From Rhodanobacter thiooxydans (GTDB lineage Bacteria; Pseudomonadota; Gammaproteobacteria; Xanthomonadales; Rhodanobacteraceae), in the NCBI RefSeq assembly GCF_021545845.1, contig NZ_CP088923.1:1984001-2048000 (forward strand): a DNA stretch of 64,000 bases, written 5' to 3'. Under the pieces are notes generated by a model that made no database searches, was not told where the DNA came from, and was given only the letters and a program-made list of their open reading frames with translations. This document shows positions 29,812-38,503 of the stretch, one piece after another (position 1 is the first letter of the stretch; every line of letters starts with the position of its first letter). The position numbers and the translations under genes were made by a program.

Positions 29812-31266
29812 ATGCCCACTCTCCATGACATCCTGACCCTGCTGCCGGAGCTTTACCTGGTGGCGGCGGTGTGCCTGATCCTGCTGCTGGACGCATTCAT
29901 GAAACCGGCGCAGCGACCGCAGCTGCACTGGATCTCCATCGCCGTGCTGCTGGTGGCGATCTACCTGGTGGTCGCCGGCCAGCCCGAGCAGACCGCGACG
30001 GCGTTCAACGGCATGTTCGTGCGCGACCACATGGCGGAGATCCTCAAGGTCTTTGCGCTGGGTCTCACCGCCGTGGTGTTCGTGTACGCGCGGCCATACA
30101 TGATCGACCGCAAGCTGTTCGGCGGCGAGTTCTACTCGTTGATGATCTTCGCCGTGCTCGGCGTGATGGTGCTGGTGTCGGCCGGCAACCTGGTGACGAT
30201 CTACCTCGGCCTGGCGCTGCTGTCGTTGTCGTCCTATGCACTGGTCGCACTGAATCGCGATGCGCTCTTGCCGCCGGAGGCGGCGATCAAGTACTTCGTG
30301 CTGAGTGCGCTCGCCAGCGGCATGCTGCTGTACGGCATGTCGATGGTCTATGGTGCGTCTGGCATGGGTGGTACACCGACGCTGGATCTGGCGCAGTTGC
30401 ATGGCGTGATGGCCTACACCACCGCGCCGAAGCTGCTGCTGCTGGGCCTGATATTCATGCTGGTGGGCATCGGTTTCGAGCTGGGCGTCGCACCGTTCCA
30501 CATGTGGCTGCCGGATGTCTACCACGGCGCGCCGACGCCGGTGACCACCTTCATCGGTGCGGTGTCGAAACTGGCGGCCTTCGGCCTGGCCTGGCGCCTG
30601 CTCGAGGTCGGCATGGGCGACCTCAGCCGGTACTGGCAGCCGATGCTGGCCGCGCTGGCCACCGCATCGCTGGTGCTCGGCAACCTGGTCGCCATCGTGC
30701 AGACCAACTTCAAGCGCATGATGGCGTACTCGACCATCTCGCACATGGGCTACGTGCTGCTGGGGCTTTCGGCGGCGACCCCGGAGGGCTATTCGGCCGC
30801 GCTGTTCTACGTGATCTGCTACGCGTTGATGAGCGCGGCGGCGTTCGGCGTGATGCTGGTGCTCACCCGCGCCGGGTTCGAGTGTGAAGAGATCAGCGAC
30901 TTCAAGGGCCTGAACCAGAAAGCGCCGTGGATGGCGTTCCTGATGTTGCTGGCGATGTTCTCGCTGGCCGGCGTGCCGCCTCTGTTCGGGTTCTGGGCGA
31001 AGGTGCTGGTGCTCGAGGCGGCGATCCACGCCGACATGCTGTGGCTGGCCATCGTCGGTATCGTCGCGGCGTTCATCGGGCTCTACTACTACCTGTATGT
31101 CATCAAGGTGATGTACTTCGATACGGCGGAGGAGGGCGCGGTGGTGGAGGTCAAGGCCGACACGTCGCTGCGCGTGGTGCTGTCGGTGAACGCACTGGCC
31201 CTGCTTGCGCTCGGTCTGTACTGGGGACCCTTGCTGGCGTGGTGCCAGCGCGCGTTCGGCGTCTGA
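29812..31266 (+). CDS. nuoN: NADH-quinone oxidoreductase subunit N
   Basis: Third antiporter-like subunit and last gene of the operon, 484 residues. Conserved are LALLSLSSYALVAL, the segment FELGVAPFHMWLPDVYHGAPTPVTTFI and KAPWMAFLMLLAMFSLAGVPP. No obvious terminator follows in the 90 bases before the tRNA gene; read-through into the tRNA is possible. Confidence 0.96.
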   Translation: MPTLHDILTLLPELYLVAAVCLILLLDAFMKPAQRPQLHWISIAVLLVAIYLVVAGQPEQTATAFNGMFVRDHMAEILKVFALGLTAVVFVYARPYMIDRKLFGGEFYSLMIFAVLGVMVLVSAGNLVTIYLGLALLSLSSYALVALNRDALLPPEAAIKYFVLSALASGMLLYGMSMVYGASGMGGTPTLDLAQLHGVMAYTTAPKLLLLGLIFMLVGIGFELGVAPFHMWLPDVYHGAPTPVTTFIGAVSKLAAFGLAWRLLEVGMGDLSRYWQPMLAALATASLVLGNLVAIVQTNFKRMMAYSTISHMGYVLLGLSAATPEGYSAALFYVICYALMSAAAFGVMLVLTRAGFECEEISDFKGLNQKAPWMAFLMLLAMFSLAGVPPLFGFWAKVLVLEAAIHADMLWLAIVGIVAAFIGLYYYLYVIKVMYFDTAEEGAVVEVKADTSLRVVLSVNALALLALGLYWGPLLAWCQRAFGV

Positions 31267-31317
31267 CCTCGGCGCCGGTGGTGGATGGTTTTCCAGCGGC
31301 TGCGGCGATCTTCGTGC

Positions 31318-31346
31318 TTGCAAGAAACCCGCCATCCCGGTAAACT
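31318..31346 (+). promoter_or_regulatory. Promoter of tRNA-fMet
   Basis: TTGCAA (31318-31323), a 17-base spacer and TAAACT (31341-31346), 13 bases before the tRNA 5' end. Spacing is ideal for sigma-70. Confidence 0.6.
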
Positions 31347-31359
31347 TCGCGGACTCTGA

Positions 31360-31436
31360 TGCGGGGTGGAGCAGTCTGGCAGCTCGTCGGGCTCATAACC
31401 CGAAGGTCGCAGGTTCGAATCCTGCCCCCGCTACCA
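31360..31436 (+). tRNA. metY: Initiator tRNA-Met (CAT)
   Basis: 77-base cloverleaf with encoded CCA. The anticodon stem TCGGG/CCCGA holds the loop CTCATAA with anticodon CAT at 31394-31396. The three G:C pairs next to the loop (GGG/CCC) and the mismatch at the end of the acceptor stem (T at position 1 opposite T at 72) mark an initiator rather than an elongator tRNA. In many gammaproteobacteria an initiator tRNA gene stands just upstream of rimP-nusA-infB; here a 9.3-kb island has entered at its 3' end, leaving the gene itself intact. Confidence 0.95.
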
Positions 31437-31686
31437 GCTTTAGCTGACAATCCGATGCGGCGATCTCTGCGAAGAGGTCGCCGTTTTCATTTCGGACGGT
31501 GATTCGCTCCCCGAGCAATTCGCGGATCGCTTCGCGTGCTGCCGGCAAGTTTTGCGCACGCTGCGCCAGCACTTTCACCATCGCATCCCAGCGCTCGCGC
31601 AGCCGCGGCAGCATGGTCACGGCCGGGGCAGGGCGCATGGCGTCCTGCGCATCCTGCAATTCGCTTTCTGCGCGTTCCAGCTCAGC
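31393..31686 (-). pseudogene. C-terminal remnant of a site-specific recombinase reading into tRNA-fMet
   Basis: 97 residues remain. The part ending ITVRNENGDLFAEIAA resembles the helical C-terminus of serine recombinases, with a coiled-coil (ELERAESELQDAQDA) before it. The final residues VAGAGFEPATFGL are encoded by the antisense strand of the tRNA, and the stop codon (31393-31395) lies in the anticodon loop. Such tRNA-encoded C-termini are typical of integrases whose gene ends at their own attachment site. The N-terminal catalytic domain is gone: the frame runs upstream into transposase sequence at about 31687. The assignment as serine rather than tyrosine recombinase is tentative. Confidence 0.65.
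31417..31437 (+). repeat. attL: tRNA-fMet 3' end direct repeat
   Basis: GAATCCTGCCCCCGCTACCA plus the following G. This is the T-stem, acceptor strand and CCA of the intact tRNA, identical to 40734-40754. Confidence 0.85.
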
Positions 31687-32097
31687 CCGCGTGCCCTTGC
31701 GCTGAATGTTGGCCCGATAGCCCTGCACGTACAGCTCGGTTTCCCGCGCGTGCTTGGCATAGCCGCGGTCGGCGTAGACATCTTTGTGGGTATTGGCCTC
31801 GTCCAGTATCGACTCGAACACCTCGGTGTCGTTGACCGAGGCGCTGGTGACGTCGACCTTGCGGATGAAGCCCCAGCGCCGATCCGTGTTGGCGTGCAGC
31901 TTGTAACCGTAGTGGCTCTTGCCGTGCTTCTTCGTCCAGCGCGCATCCACGTCCTTCTGCGCGCGCTTGAAAGGCTCGGGTCCGTCCCGCTTTCTGGGGC
32001 GGCCTGCGGGTGGTTGAGCAGCGACTTCGCGTGGCAGCCGCTTGATGGCCGCGTGGGGCACACACGAATCGCGTGAATCCTTCGGCCTCCCGGGCGG
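31687..32097 (-). pseudogene. IS5-family transposase fragment fused to recombinase remnant
   Basis: About 137 codons of an IS5-type DDE transposase. Clear family blocks are QKDVDARWTKKHGKSHYGYK, then HANTDRRWGFIRKVDVT and DVYADRGYAKHARE; the last block carries the second catalytic aspartate. Homology stops after NIQRKGTRA, before the region with the catalytic glutamate, and the frame continues without a stop into the recombinase tail. The N-terminus, with the first aspartate, is also missing; upstream sequence reaches the bufferin-like gene. No terminal inverted repeats were found, so the copy is dead. The in-frame fusion suggests insertion followed by deletion. Confidence 0.7.
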
Positions 32098-32145
32098 CTC
32101 TATGAGGTGCCGGACGCCCCGGCCCACCTTACGGAGATACCCATC

Positions 32146-32442
32146 ATGAACTACGACAATCTGCTCAAGGTCGCCCTGGCCGGCGCGCTGACCTTCGGCG
32201 TGGTATCGGTTGCCACCGCCAGCCCGGCGCCGAACGGCGCGAACGACATGAAGTCGGCCAACATGGCCATGACCAAGTGCTACGGCATCAATGCGGCGCA
32301 CAAGAACGACTGCAAGTCGCCGGGGCATTCATGCGCCGGCCAGGACAGCAAGGCACGTGATGCCAATGCGTTCGTGGCCGTGCCGGCCGGCCTGTGCGAG
32401 AAGATCGACGGCGGTTCTACCACCCCGGTCGACAAGGCCTGA
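32146..32442 (+). CDS. DUF2282 (bufferin BufA-like) small secreted protein
   Basis: 98 residues. A Sec-type signal peptide covers about residues 1-25 (LLKVALAGALTFGVVSVATA, then SPA). The mature part has the DUF2282 pattern of four cysteines in KCYGIN, NDCKS, HSCAGQD and GLCEKIDGG. Bufferins are ribosomally made, copper-binding peptides modified by a DUF692 enzyme (BufB), helped by BufC (established knowledge). ACGGAG 9 bases upstream is a good ribosome binding site. The expected BufB follows only as a short remnant, so the peptide may be left unmodified unless an enzyme is encoded elsewhere. Confidence 0.8.
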   Translation: MNYDNLLKVALAGALTFGVVSVATASPAPNGANDMKSANMAMTKCYGINAAHKNDCKSPGHSCAGQDSKARDANAFVAVPAGLCEKIDGGSTTPVDKA

Positions 32443-32451
32443 GTCAGGGCC

Positions 32452-32577
32452 ATGAGCTGCCTGCTGCCACAGGTGCAGCGCCCGATCCCGGCAGCCGTCG
32501 GGATCGGCTTGCGCGCGCCGCACATCGCCCGGGTGCTGCAGGAGCAGCCGCGGGTGCCGTGGTTCGAAGTGCACAGC
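32452..32577 (+). pseudogene. N-terminal remnant of DUF692 (BufB-like) enzyme
   Basis: About 42 codons starting MSCLLPQVQR and containing PAAVGIGLRAPHIARVL and PWFEVHS. This matches the start of DUF692/MbnB-type proteins (GIGL..H and FEVH with the metal-binding histidine). Homology stops after FEVHS; the open frame runs on to 32646 with unrelated residues. The gene lies 9 bases after the DUF2282 gene, the normal bufA-bufB order, so an entire modification operon has been cut off here. Confidence 0.65.
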
Positions 32578-32907
32578 CTCTTATGGAGGGAGGCCGGTGC
32601 CACATTGCCTGAGAACGGTGCCTACTGTGTTCGTGGCTCGCTCTGAGGACCAAACCGTGACGCGTCGATCGTACCGTAGGTATTCCCGCGGCAACCGGCA
32701 CAGAGGACTGCTCAGTTAGGTGGTTCATGAATGCCGTGCGCACGAGGCTCGCAGGGGCTAAGTCTGCTGGCCGGGTGCCGACGCATGCCTTTCACCCGCG
32801 TGCCGCCCGTCCTTCCCAACGGAAGGGGCTATCGCCCGCATTCCTTCCCGCGCGCCCACGGCGTCGTACGGATCGTGTTATCACTCAAATCAGACGGGAG
32901 CAGTTCT

Positions 32908-35352
32908 GTGAACGTAAGTGTTATGAGCCGGCCGCGAAACCATCGGGCTGTTAACGCCACACATCACGTGGATGCCGCCCCCGTCCGTGGCCCTTGGTTG
33001 TTCATGACACGGCGCGTGCGCGGGTCCAAGCGGCCTCGCCTCAAGATGCTTGCCCAATGCCTCGCTGTCTCGCTGGTCACGGCGAGCCCCACCGTCTTTG
33101 CCCAAAGCACCGCGCCTGACCAGACGCCAAAGGACTTACAGGCCATCATCGTGACCGCCCGTGATCAGCAGGAGCCGTTGATTACCGTTCCCGAGAGCAT
33201 CACGACCTTCTCAGCGTCGTCCCTCAATGCGCTGGATATCCGCTCGTTCAACGATTACGCCACCAAGACACCGAACCTGTCGTTCAACTACGGATCGGGC
33301 ACTACCGGCATTTCAGCGGCGCGAACCATTGCGATCCGAGGGATCGGCGGACAGAACCTCTTTGGCGCGGCGGGTTCCACCGGCTTTTATATTGACGATA
33401 CGCCGCTACCCGAATCGATCGATCCGCGCATTGTCGACATGGAGCGCATCGAGGTTCTGAAAGGGCCGCAGGGCACGCTATTTGGGCAAAGCTCATTGGG
33501 CGGCACCGTCCGCATCATTACCCAAAAGCCCGACCTGTCGCACAACGACGTCGGCTTCATGACGCAAGCAGGATTCACGTCCGGTGGCGGGAGCCCGGAT
33601 AAGGGCGGTAGCGTGACCGGCAATCTCGTGGTCATTCCCGACGAAATGGCCATCCGCGCCGTGCTCTTCGCCAACCACGACGCCGGCTACCTGACGCGCA
33701 CCTATCCCTCACCCGACAGTCCAGCCGTCGGCGATCCCTTTATCGCTGCCCCGCGTACCCGTGTGGATGACCAGGGTGCGCAAACGACGTACGGCGGATC
33801 GATCACAACGCTTCTTCGCGTCACTCCGTCGTTCGATGCGACCTTGCGCTTCTTGATGCAGAACACCTATTTCCACGGCTTTCCCGCGACCTTTGCTCCC
33901 CTGCCATCCTTCAAGCCGGCGTATCAGCTTGACCGGGCCTTCGATATCCAGCCCAGCGCGTTGGACAAGTGGTATTTGCCGTCCCTCGATCTTCGCTACC
34001 ACGGGGATCACTACACGTTAGTGTCGGTCACCAGCTACTTTGATCGCCACAGCCGCGACATCGAGGACTCCACCTATGGCACCCAGCAAGTCATGAGCGG
34101 CTACTACGGCGTGCCATCGCTTCCGCCACAGCCTTTCCTCTGGGACCAGGAACACCACCAGGATCAGTTTAGCCAGGAGCTTCGATGGGAATTCACGGAC
34201 GTCTTTGGCGCCAAGGGCACGTTGGGCGCGTTCTATTCGAAGACCCACACCACGCTCAGTGTGCCGCCAGAGTACGCGCAGGGGCTTGTGGCAGCCACGG
34301 CGGACAACACCGTGGTGGGTCCTTGGCCGGACAACCTTCTTTGGATCGACCGCAACCCGGGCATGCAGGAAGAGAAGGCGATCTTCGGCGAGATCGACGT
34401 ACCGCTCGCCGAGCGTTGGACGGCCACCCTGGGCGCCCGACAGTATTGGCTGCATCAAACGTCCGACTTCACAGCGTATGGCTTCAACAACTTCGGAGCC
34501 ACGACCAGCGATCCGCAGTCGAGCCATCAATCGGGTCTCGACCCCAGGCTCGCGATCCGTTATCAAGCTACGCCAAACACCCTGTTCTATGCGTCGGCGT
34601 CGAAGGGGTTTCGAGCCGGCGCGGCGCAGCAGTATCTGCCGTTCTGCGCGTTGCCGTCGTTACCCGCCGATGACATTACGCATCTGAAGTCAGACACGCT
34701 CTGGAGCTATGAAGTTGGTGCCAAAACGTCGATTCCCGATGCAGGCATTTTCATCTCGGCGTCCGCCTACCACATCGACTGGCGCAATCTCCAACAGCAA
34801 GTCGCCTTGCCTTGTGGCGCGTACTTTTCCATCAACGGCCGCCACGCGCACATCGACGGGGGTGAAGTCGAGTTCAACGGACGCGCCACCGAGCACCTCG
34901 AGCTACGCGCCGGCGTGGGTTACGAACGCAGCCGCATCAACGACCCTGGCGCGCTGTCGATCGTGGGCATCACGCCCGGCTCGTCGGTCCTGGGTGTGCC
35001 TACCTGGACGGCGACGCTAGCGGGTGTCTATACCCATCCTATTTCGCGGGGCTGGGACGGTTACCTGGAAGCGGACGCGGGCTATACGGGCAGCAGCCGG
35101 ACGTTGCTGAACGGTGGCAACGGTCTGTTCGGGACGCGCGATGCTTATGTGCTCACCAACGTTCGTGTCGGCGTGCGGCATGGGCCATCGGATGTTTCCT
35201 TGAATGTCCACAATGCCGGTAACGCGAAACCGAACCTGGGTGACATCGGTTACGTGGGTTATGCGCAATATACGCAAAATGGCACGATCATCCCCCAGGT
35301 CGCCACCCTGCCGCCGCGGACGGTGCTATTGGAGTATCGCTACAACTACTGA
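32908..35352 (+). CDS. TonB-dependent outer-membrane receptor
   Basis: About 814 residues. A GTG start at 32908 is preceded by GGGAG at a 7-base distance; an ATG at 32923 and a longer frame from 32731 are less likely. A long N-terminal leader ends in a signal peptide (MLAQCLAVSLVTASPTVFA). A TonB-box-like DLQAIIVTARD comes next, then the plug (VPESITTFSASSLN, TIAIRGIGGQ, RIEVLKGPQGTLFGQSSLGG) and a 22-strand-type barrel ending in VLLEYRYNY. No STN signalling domain is present, so no FecI/FecR control is expected. The ligand is unknown. It heads the Ynj-type transporter genes in the same direction, 205 bases upstream of them, and probably feeds them. Confidence 0.88.
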   Translation: MNVSVMSRPRNHRAVNATHHVDAAPVRGPWLFMTRRVRGSKRPRLKMLAQCLAVSLVTASPTVFAQSTAPDQTPKDLQAIIVTARDQQEPLITVPESITTFSASSLNALDIRSFNDYATKTPNLSFNYGSGTTGISAARTIAIRGIGGQNLFGAAGSTGFYIDDTPLPESIDPRIVDMERIEVLKGPQGTLFGQSSLGGTVRIITQKPDLSHNDVGFMTQAGFTSGGGSPDKGGSVTGNLVVIPDEMAIRAVLFANHDAGYLTRTYPSPDSPAVGDPFIAAPRTRVDDQGAQTTYGGSITTLLRVTPSFDATLRFLMQNTYFHGFPATFAPLPSFKPAYQLDRAFDIQPSALDKWYLPSLDLRYHGDHYTLVSVTSYFDRHSRDIEDSTYGTQQVMSGYYGVPSLPPQPFLWDQEHHQDQFSQELRWEFTDVFGAKGTLGAFYSKTHTTLSVPPEYAQGLVAATADNTVVGPWPDNLLWIDRNPGMQEEKAIFGEIDVPLAERWTATLGARQYWLHQTSDFTAYGFNNFGATTSDPQSSHQSGLDPRLAIRYQATPNTLFYASASKGFRAGAAQQYLPFCALPSLPADDITHLKSDTLWSYEVGAKTSIPDAGIFISASAYHIDWRNLQQQVALPCGAYFSINGRHAHIDGGEVEFNGRATEHLELRAGVGYERSRINDPGALSIVGITPGSSVLGVPTWTATLAGVYTHPISRGWDGYLEADAGYTGSSRTLLNGGNGLFGTRDAYVLTNVRVGVRHGPSDVSLNVHNAGNAKPNLGDIGYVGYAQYTQNGTIIPQVATLPPRTVLLEYRYNY

Positions 35353-35557
35353 CCGTTGGGTTCCGATCGTCGTCCGGCGTCTGTGCTGGCATCGGCCTGT
35401 GTCGTGACGGGCGCCGTCCCATCGCGATGGGGCCTTCGATCCGATCGCCGAAGGCGCGACGTTCACGCAACGCGATGAATGCTTTTCCAGCCCTTGGCTC
35501 TCTCATGAAGGGGCGTTTGGCGTTTGGGCGTGGACGCGCGAAAGCCCCCGTCAGATC

Positions 35558-36850
35558 ATGCTGACTTCGCAAGGAATGTTGCACGTGCACGTTGGGAATT
35601 CCGCACCGCCTGCGGCTGGGGTGGCTCTGCATCGGTTGGTGCGAGGCCTGTCGGGCATCGGATTGGCCGTCGTCCTGGCGGCCTGCCAGAGCCCGACGCC
35701 GGCGCCTGCGGCCGACCCCCGCACGGCGTCGTGGGGCACCGTACTCACCCAGGCGCGCGGCCAAACCGTGACGATGGCGATGTGGCAGGGCGATCCGGCC
35801 ATCAATGCCTACATGCGCACCTACGTGGCGCCCCATCTCGCTCACGACTTCGGCATCACGCTGCGGCTCGTGCCGGGGCAGGGCAATACCGTGGTGACCG
35901 CCTTGATGACCGAGGCGGAGGCCGGCCCTGCCTCCAGTGCCTTCGATATCGTCTGGATCAATGGCGAAACGTTCTACCAGTTGCGCCAGATCCACGCGCT
36001 GTTTGGTCCCTTTACCGCTCAGCTGCCGAACAACCGGTACGTCGATTGGCAGAATCCGTTCATCGCACTGGACTTCCAGCAGCCCGTCGACGGCCAGGAG
36101 GCGCCCTGGGGCAACGTCCAGTTGCTGCTGATCACGGACCGCGCCCGCGTCAGCAATCCGCCGCGCACGCCGGCGGCGCTCGCGCAATGGATTCACGCAC
36201 ACCCGGGCCGCTTTACTTTCGACACCGGTTTTACCGGCACCAGTTTTCTCAAATCGCTCCTGTACGCCTTCGCCGATGCGCCGGCGCAGCTGCAAGGGCC
36301 GTTCGATCCGGTGGTCTATGCGCGCCTGCGCGATCGCGTGTTCGCCTGGGTACAGTCCGTGCGGGGCGACTTGTGGCGTCACGGCGAGACCTTTCCCACG
36401 GATGTGGCGCAGCTGCATACGCTCTTCGCCAACGGCGAAGTGGACTTCACCATGAGCTTCAACGACGGCGAGGTCGACAACAAAGTCGATGATGGCCTCT
36501 TTCCGCCGACCGCCACGGCCTACGCCTTGACCACCGGCACCCTGCAGAACAGCCACTACCTGGGGATCGTCCAGCGCTCGGCGCACAAAGCCGCCGCGAT
36601 GGTGACGATCAACTTCCTGGAATCCCCGGACGCGCAGCTGCGCAAGCTCGATCCCAAGGTATGGGGGGACGGCACGGTGCTGTCCCTGGACGCGTTGCCG
36701 GGTGATTGGCGTGCACGCTTTGCGCGGGTCCAAGCGCGTCAGCACGCCCCGGGGCGACACGCCCTCCAGCCCTTCGCCCGACCGGAGCCCTCACCTGAGT
36801 GGATGATCCGCCTGTCCGAAGACTTTCGTCGCCAGGTGATGCATGACTAG
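35558..36850 (+). CDS. YnjB-like ABC transporter substrate-binding lipoprotein
   Basis: Up to 430 residues. A hydrophobic stretch ends in a lipobox (VVLAACQS), so the protein should be anchored as a lipoprotein. The mature part follows the YnjB pattern of Escherichia coli: GQTVTMAMWQGDPAINAYM near the N-terminus, FDIVWINGETF, DTGFTGTSFLKSLL, and the signature SPDAQLRK...VWGD near the C-terminus. YnjB belongs to the iron/thiamine-type binding-protein superfamily; its ligand is not established. The start is uncertain: ATG 35558, or GTG 35585 with AAGGA 9 bases upstream. The first permease gene overlaps its end by 8 bases. Confidence 0.85.
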   Translation: MLTSQGMLHVHVGNSAPPAAGVALHRLVRGLSGIGLAVVLAACQSPTPAPAADPRTASWGTVLTQARGQTVTMAMWQGDPAINAYMRTYVAPHLAHDFGITLRLVPGQGNTVVTALMTEAEAGPASSAFDIVWINGETFYQLRQIHALFGPFTAQLPNNRYVDWQNPFIALDFQQPVDGQEAPWGNVQLLLITDRARVSNPPRTPAALAQWIHAHPGRFTFDTGFTGTSFLKSLLYAFADAPAQLQGPFDPVVYARLRDRVFAWVQSVRGDLWRHGETFPTDVAQLHTLFANGEVDFTMSFNDGEVDNKVDDGLFPPTATAYALTTGTLQNSHYLGIVQRSAHKAAAMVTINFLESPDAQLRKLDPKVWGDGTVLSLDALPGDWRARFARVQARQHAPGRHALQPFARPEPSPEWMIRLSEDFRRQVMHD

Positions 36851-37709
36851 GTGGCGCACCCCGGACCCGTGGTTGACGCTCCTGCTGTTGCTGACAGTGG
36901 GGCCGATGGTGGTGGCCTGGATCTTCATGGTGGCCTATGCCTCAGGCGGTATCGGCCTGCTCTCGACGGGTTGGACGCTCGCGCATTGGCGTGCCGCGCT
37001 GGCGAGCGGCGAGACCTGGGCGTCCATCGGTTACAGCTTCGCCCTGGCTGCCGTCACCATGATCGTGGCCTTGGGGCTGGCCATGATCGGCCAGGCCGTG
37101 CTGGGCGCACACGCGCGTCGCGGTGCCCTGGGCAGCCTCCTTTTTGTGCCACTGGCCGTGCCACCGCTGGTGGCGGCCCTGCTGAGCATCGAGCTGTTCG
37201 GCAACACCGGCTGGTTGGCCCGTCTCAGTCACGCCGCGGGGCTGATCGACCGACCCGACCAGTTTCCAGCGCTGCTGTTCACGCGCTCGGGCAGCGGCAT
37301 CGTGCTGACCCAGGTGTGCCTCGTCGCGCCGTTTTTGTGGCTGTTGGTCGATCGACTGATGCGGCACGCGCGCGTCGCCGACTTGGGGCAGGTGGCCCGC
37401 ACGCTTGGAGCCAGTTCGTGGCAAGTCTGGCGTCGCGTGACGTTTCCCGTCGTGCTGCGCGCCGGAGCACCCACGTTCAGCGTGTACTTCATCGTACTGG
37501 CCGGCGCCTTTGAGGTGCCGCTCATGGTGGGCGCGCAGTACCCGCAGGTCGTGTCGCTCCTGATCCAGCGCAAGTTCGATCGCTTTGACCTCACCAGCAA
37601 GCCGGAGGCCTATGCGATCGCCGCGCTGTACGCTGTGATCGCCGTGACCGCTTTGCTGGCGTTGTTTCGCTGGCACCGACACCGGGTGGGCGGGGAGGGC
37701 GACGCATGA
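36843..37709 (+). CDS. ABC transporter permease, YnjC N-terminal-half-like
   Basis: 288 residues with six predicted membrane helices. The coupling loop near residues 185-205 reads RTLGASSWQVWRRVTFPVVLR, the EAA-type motif that contacts the ATPase. In Escherichia coli YnjC is a fused permease of about 510 residues; here the two halves are separate genes, this being the first. Helices include LLLLLTVGPMVVAWIFMVAY and LLFVPLAVPPLVAALLS. Overlaps the binding-protein gene by 8 bases and the next permease by 4. Confidence 0.85.
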   Translation: MTRWRTPDPWLTLLLLLTVGPMVVAWIFMVAYASGGIGLLSTGWTLAHWRAALASGETWASIGYSFALAAVTMIVALGLAMIGQAVLGAHARRGALGSLLFVPLAVPPLVAALLSIELFGNTGWLARLSHAAGLIDRPDQFPALLFTRSGSGIVLTQVCLVAPFLWLLVDRLMRHARVADLGQVARTLGASSWQVWRRVTFPVVLRAGAPTFSVYFIVLAGAFEVPLMVGAQYPQVVSLLIQRKFDRFDLTSKPEAYAIAALYAVIAVTALLALFRWHRHRVGGEGDA

Positions 37710-38503
37710 GCGTTCGACGCGTGCTGGCCAGCCTCCTGGCCCTGGCGCTTGTGGCTCCGCCGCTGCTATTGGGCATGCTTTCCGTCGCCCGCCAGTGGCG
37801 GTGGCCCGCGCTGTGGCCGACCGCGTGGCAGGTCCAGCAATGGCACGAGGTAGCCGGGGACCTCACTGGCGCCGGCATGATGGGCGCGCTGGCTCGCTCG
37901 CTCGCCCTGGCACTGACGGTGGCTGTGGTCGCGACGGCGCTCGGCTTACCGACCAGTCGACGGGTCGCGGGCCTCCCGCGGCGCGGTGCGTGGCTGACGG
38001 CGCTGCATCTGCCGTACGCGCTCTCACCGGTGGTGCTGGCTGTTGGCCTGCTGTTTGCGTTTCTGCATCTGCACCTGGCCGGACATCTCCTCGGCGTGCT
38101 GCTCGCCCAGCTGGTCTTCGCCTATGCCTACGCGGTCATCCTGCTGAGCGCGTTGTGGACACCACGCGTCGCCGCGCTGGAAGACCTGGCGAGCACCTTG
38201 GGCGCGCGTCGCCTTCAGGTTTGGTGGCGCGTCCTGGTGCCGGTGGCGCGCCCGATGCTCGCCGTCTGCCTGTTCCAGACGTTTCTGATTTCCTGGTTCG
38301 ACTACGCGTTGGTACGGTTGATCGGGCAAGGCGAGGTGCAGACGCTCACCATCCGCCTGTTCGAGTACTTTACGTCCGGCGACCTTCGGCTGGCCGCGAC
38401 GTGTGCCCTGATCTTGATGACGCCGCCCCTGGTCACGCTACTGGTCCATCGCGCGGTGCCCCCGTCGCTCCTGGCACCCCAGGCAGGCTCGTCCCATGAG
38501 TAA
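37706..38503 (+). CDS. ABC transporter permease, YnjC C-terminal-half-like
   Basis: 265 residues, six membrane helices, with the ATPase contact loop DLASTLGARRLQVWWRVLVP at about residues 152-171. It pairs with the preceding permease to form the heterodimeric channel. Start ATGA overlaps the upstream stop, and the end overlaps the ATPase gene by 8 bases, so stoichiometry is probably set by translational coupling. Confidence 0.85.
   Translation: MSVRRVLASLLALALVAPPLLLGMLSVARQWRWPALWPTAWQVQQWHEVAGDLTGAGMMGALARSLALALTVAVVATALGLPTSRRVAGLPRRGAWLTALHLPYALSPVVLAVGLLFAFLHLHLAGHLLGVLLAQLVFAYAYAVILLSALWTPRVAALEDLASTLGARRLQVWWRVLVPVARPMLAVCLFQTFLISWFDYALVRLIGQGEVQTLTIRLFEYFTSGDLRLAATCALILMTPPLVTLLVHRAVPPSLLAPQAGSSHE

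Noticed and set aside
28276..31335. 1019-codon minus-strand open frame over nuoM and nuoN
   Set aside because: Antisense shadow of two membrane proteins, giving a His/Gln/Arg-rich sequence with no recognisable fold or ribosome binding site.
31151..31450. 99-codon minus-strand frame containing SGGRIRTCDLRVMSP
   Set aside because: This string is a well-known artefact of translating the antisense of a tRNA-Met gene. Here it overlaps the intact tRNA and nuoN and has no support as a gene.
31459..31488. Possible terminator just after tRNA-fMet (GGCGATCTCT-GCGA-AGAGGTCGCC-GTTTT)
   Set aside because: A good hairpin with a few T residues, but it lies inside the recombinase remnant and could equally be coding sequence. 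Not listed as the tRNA terminator without transcript data.
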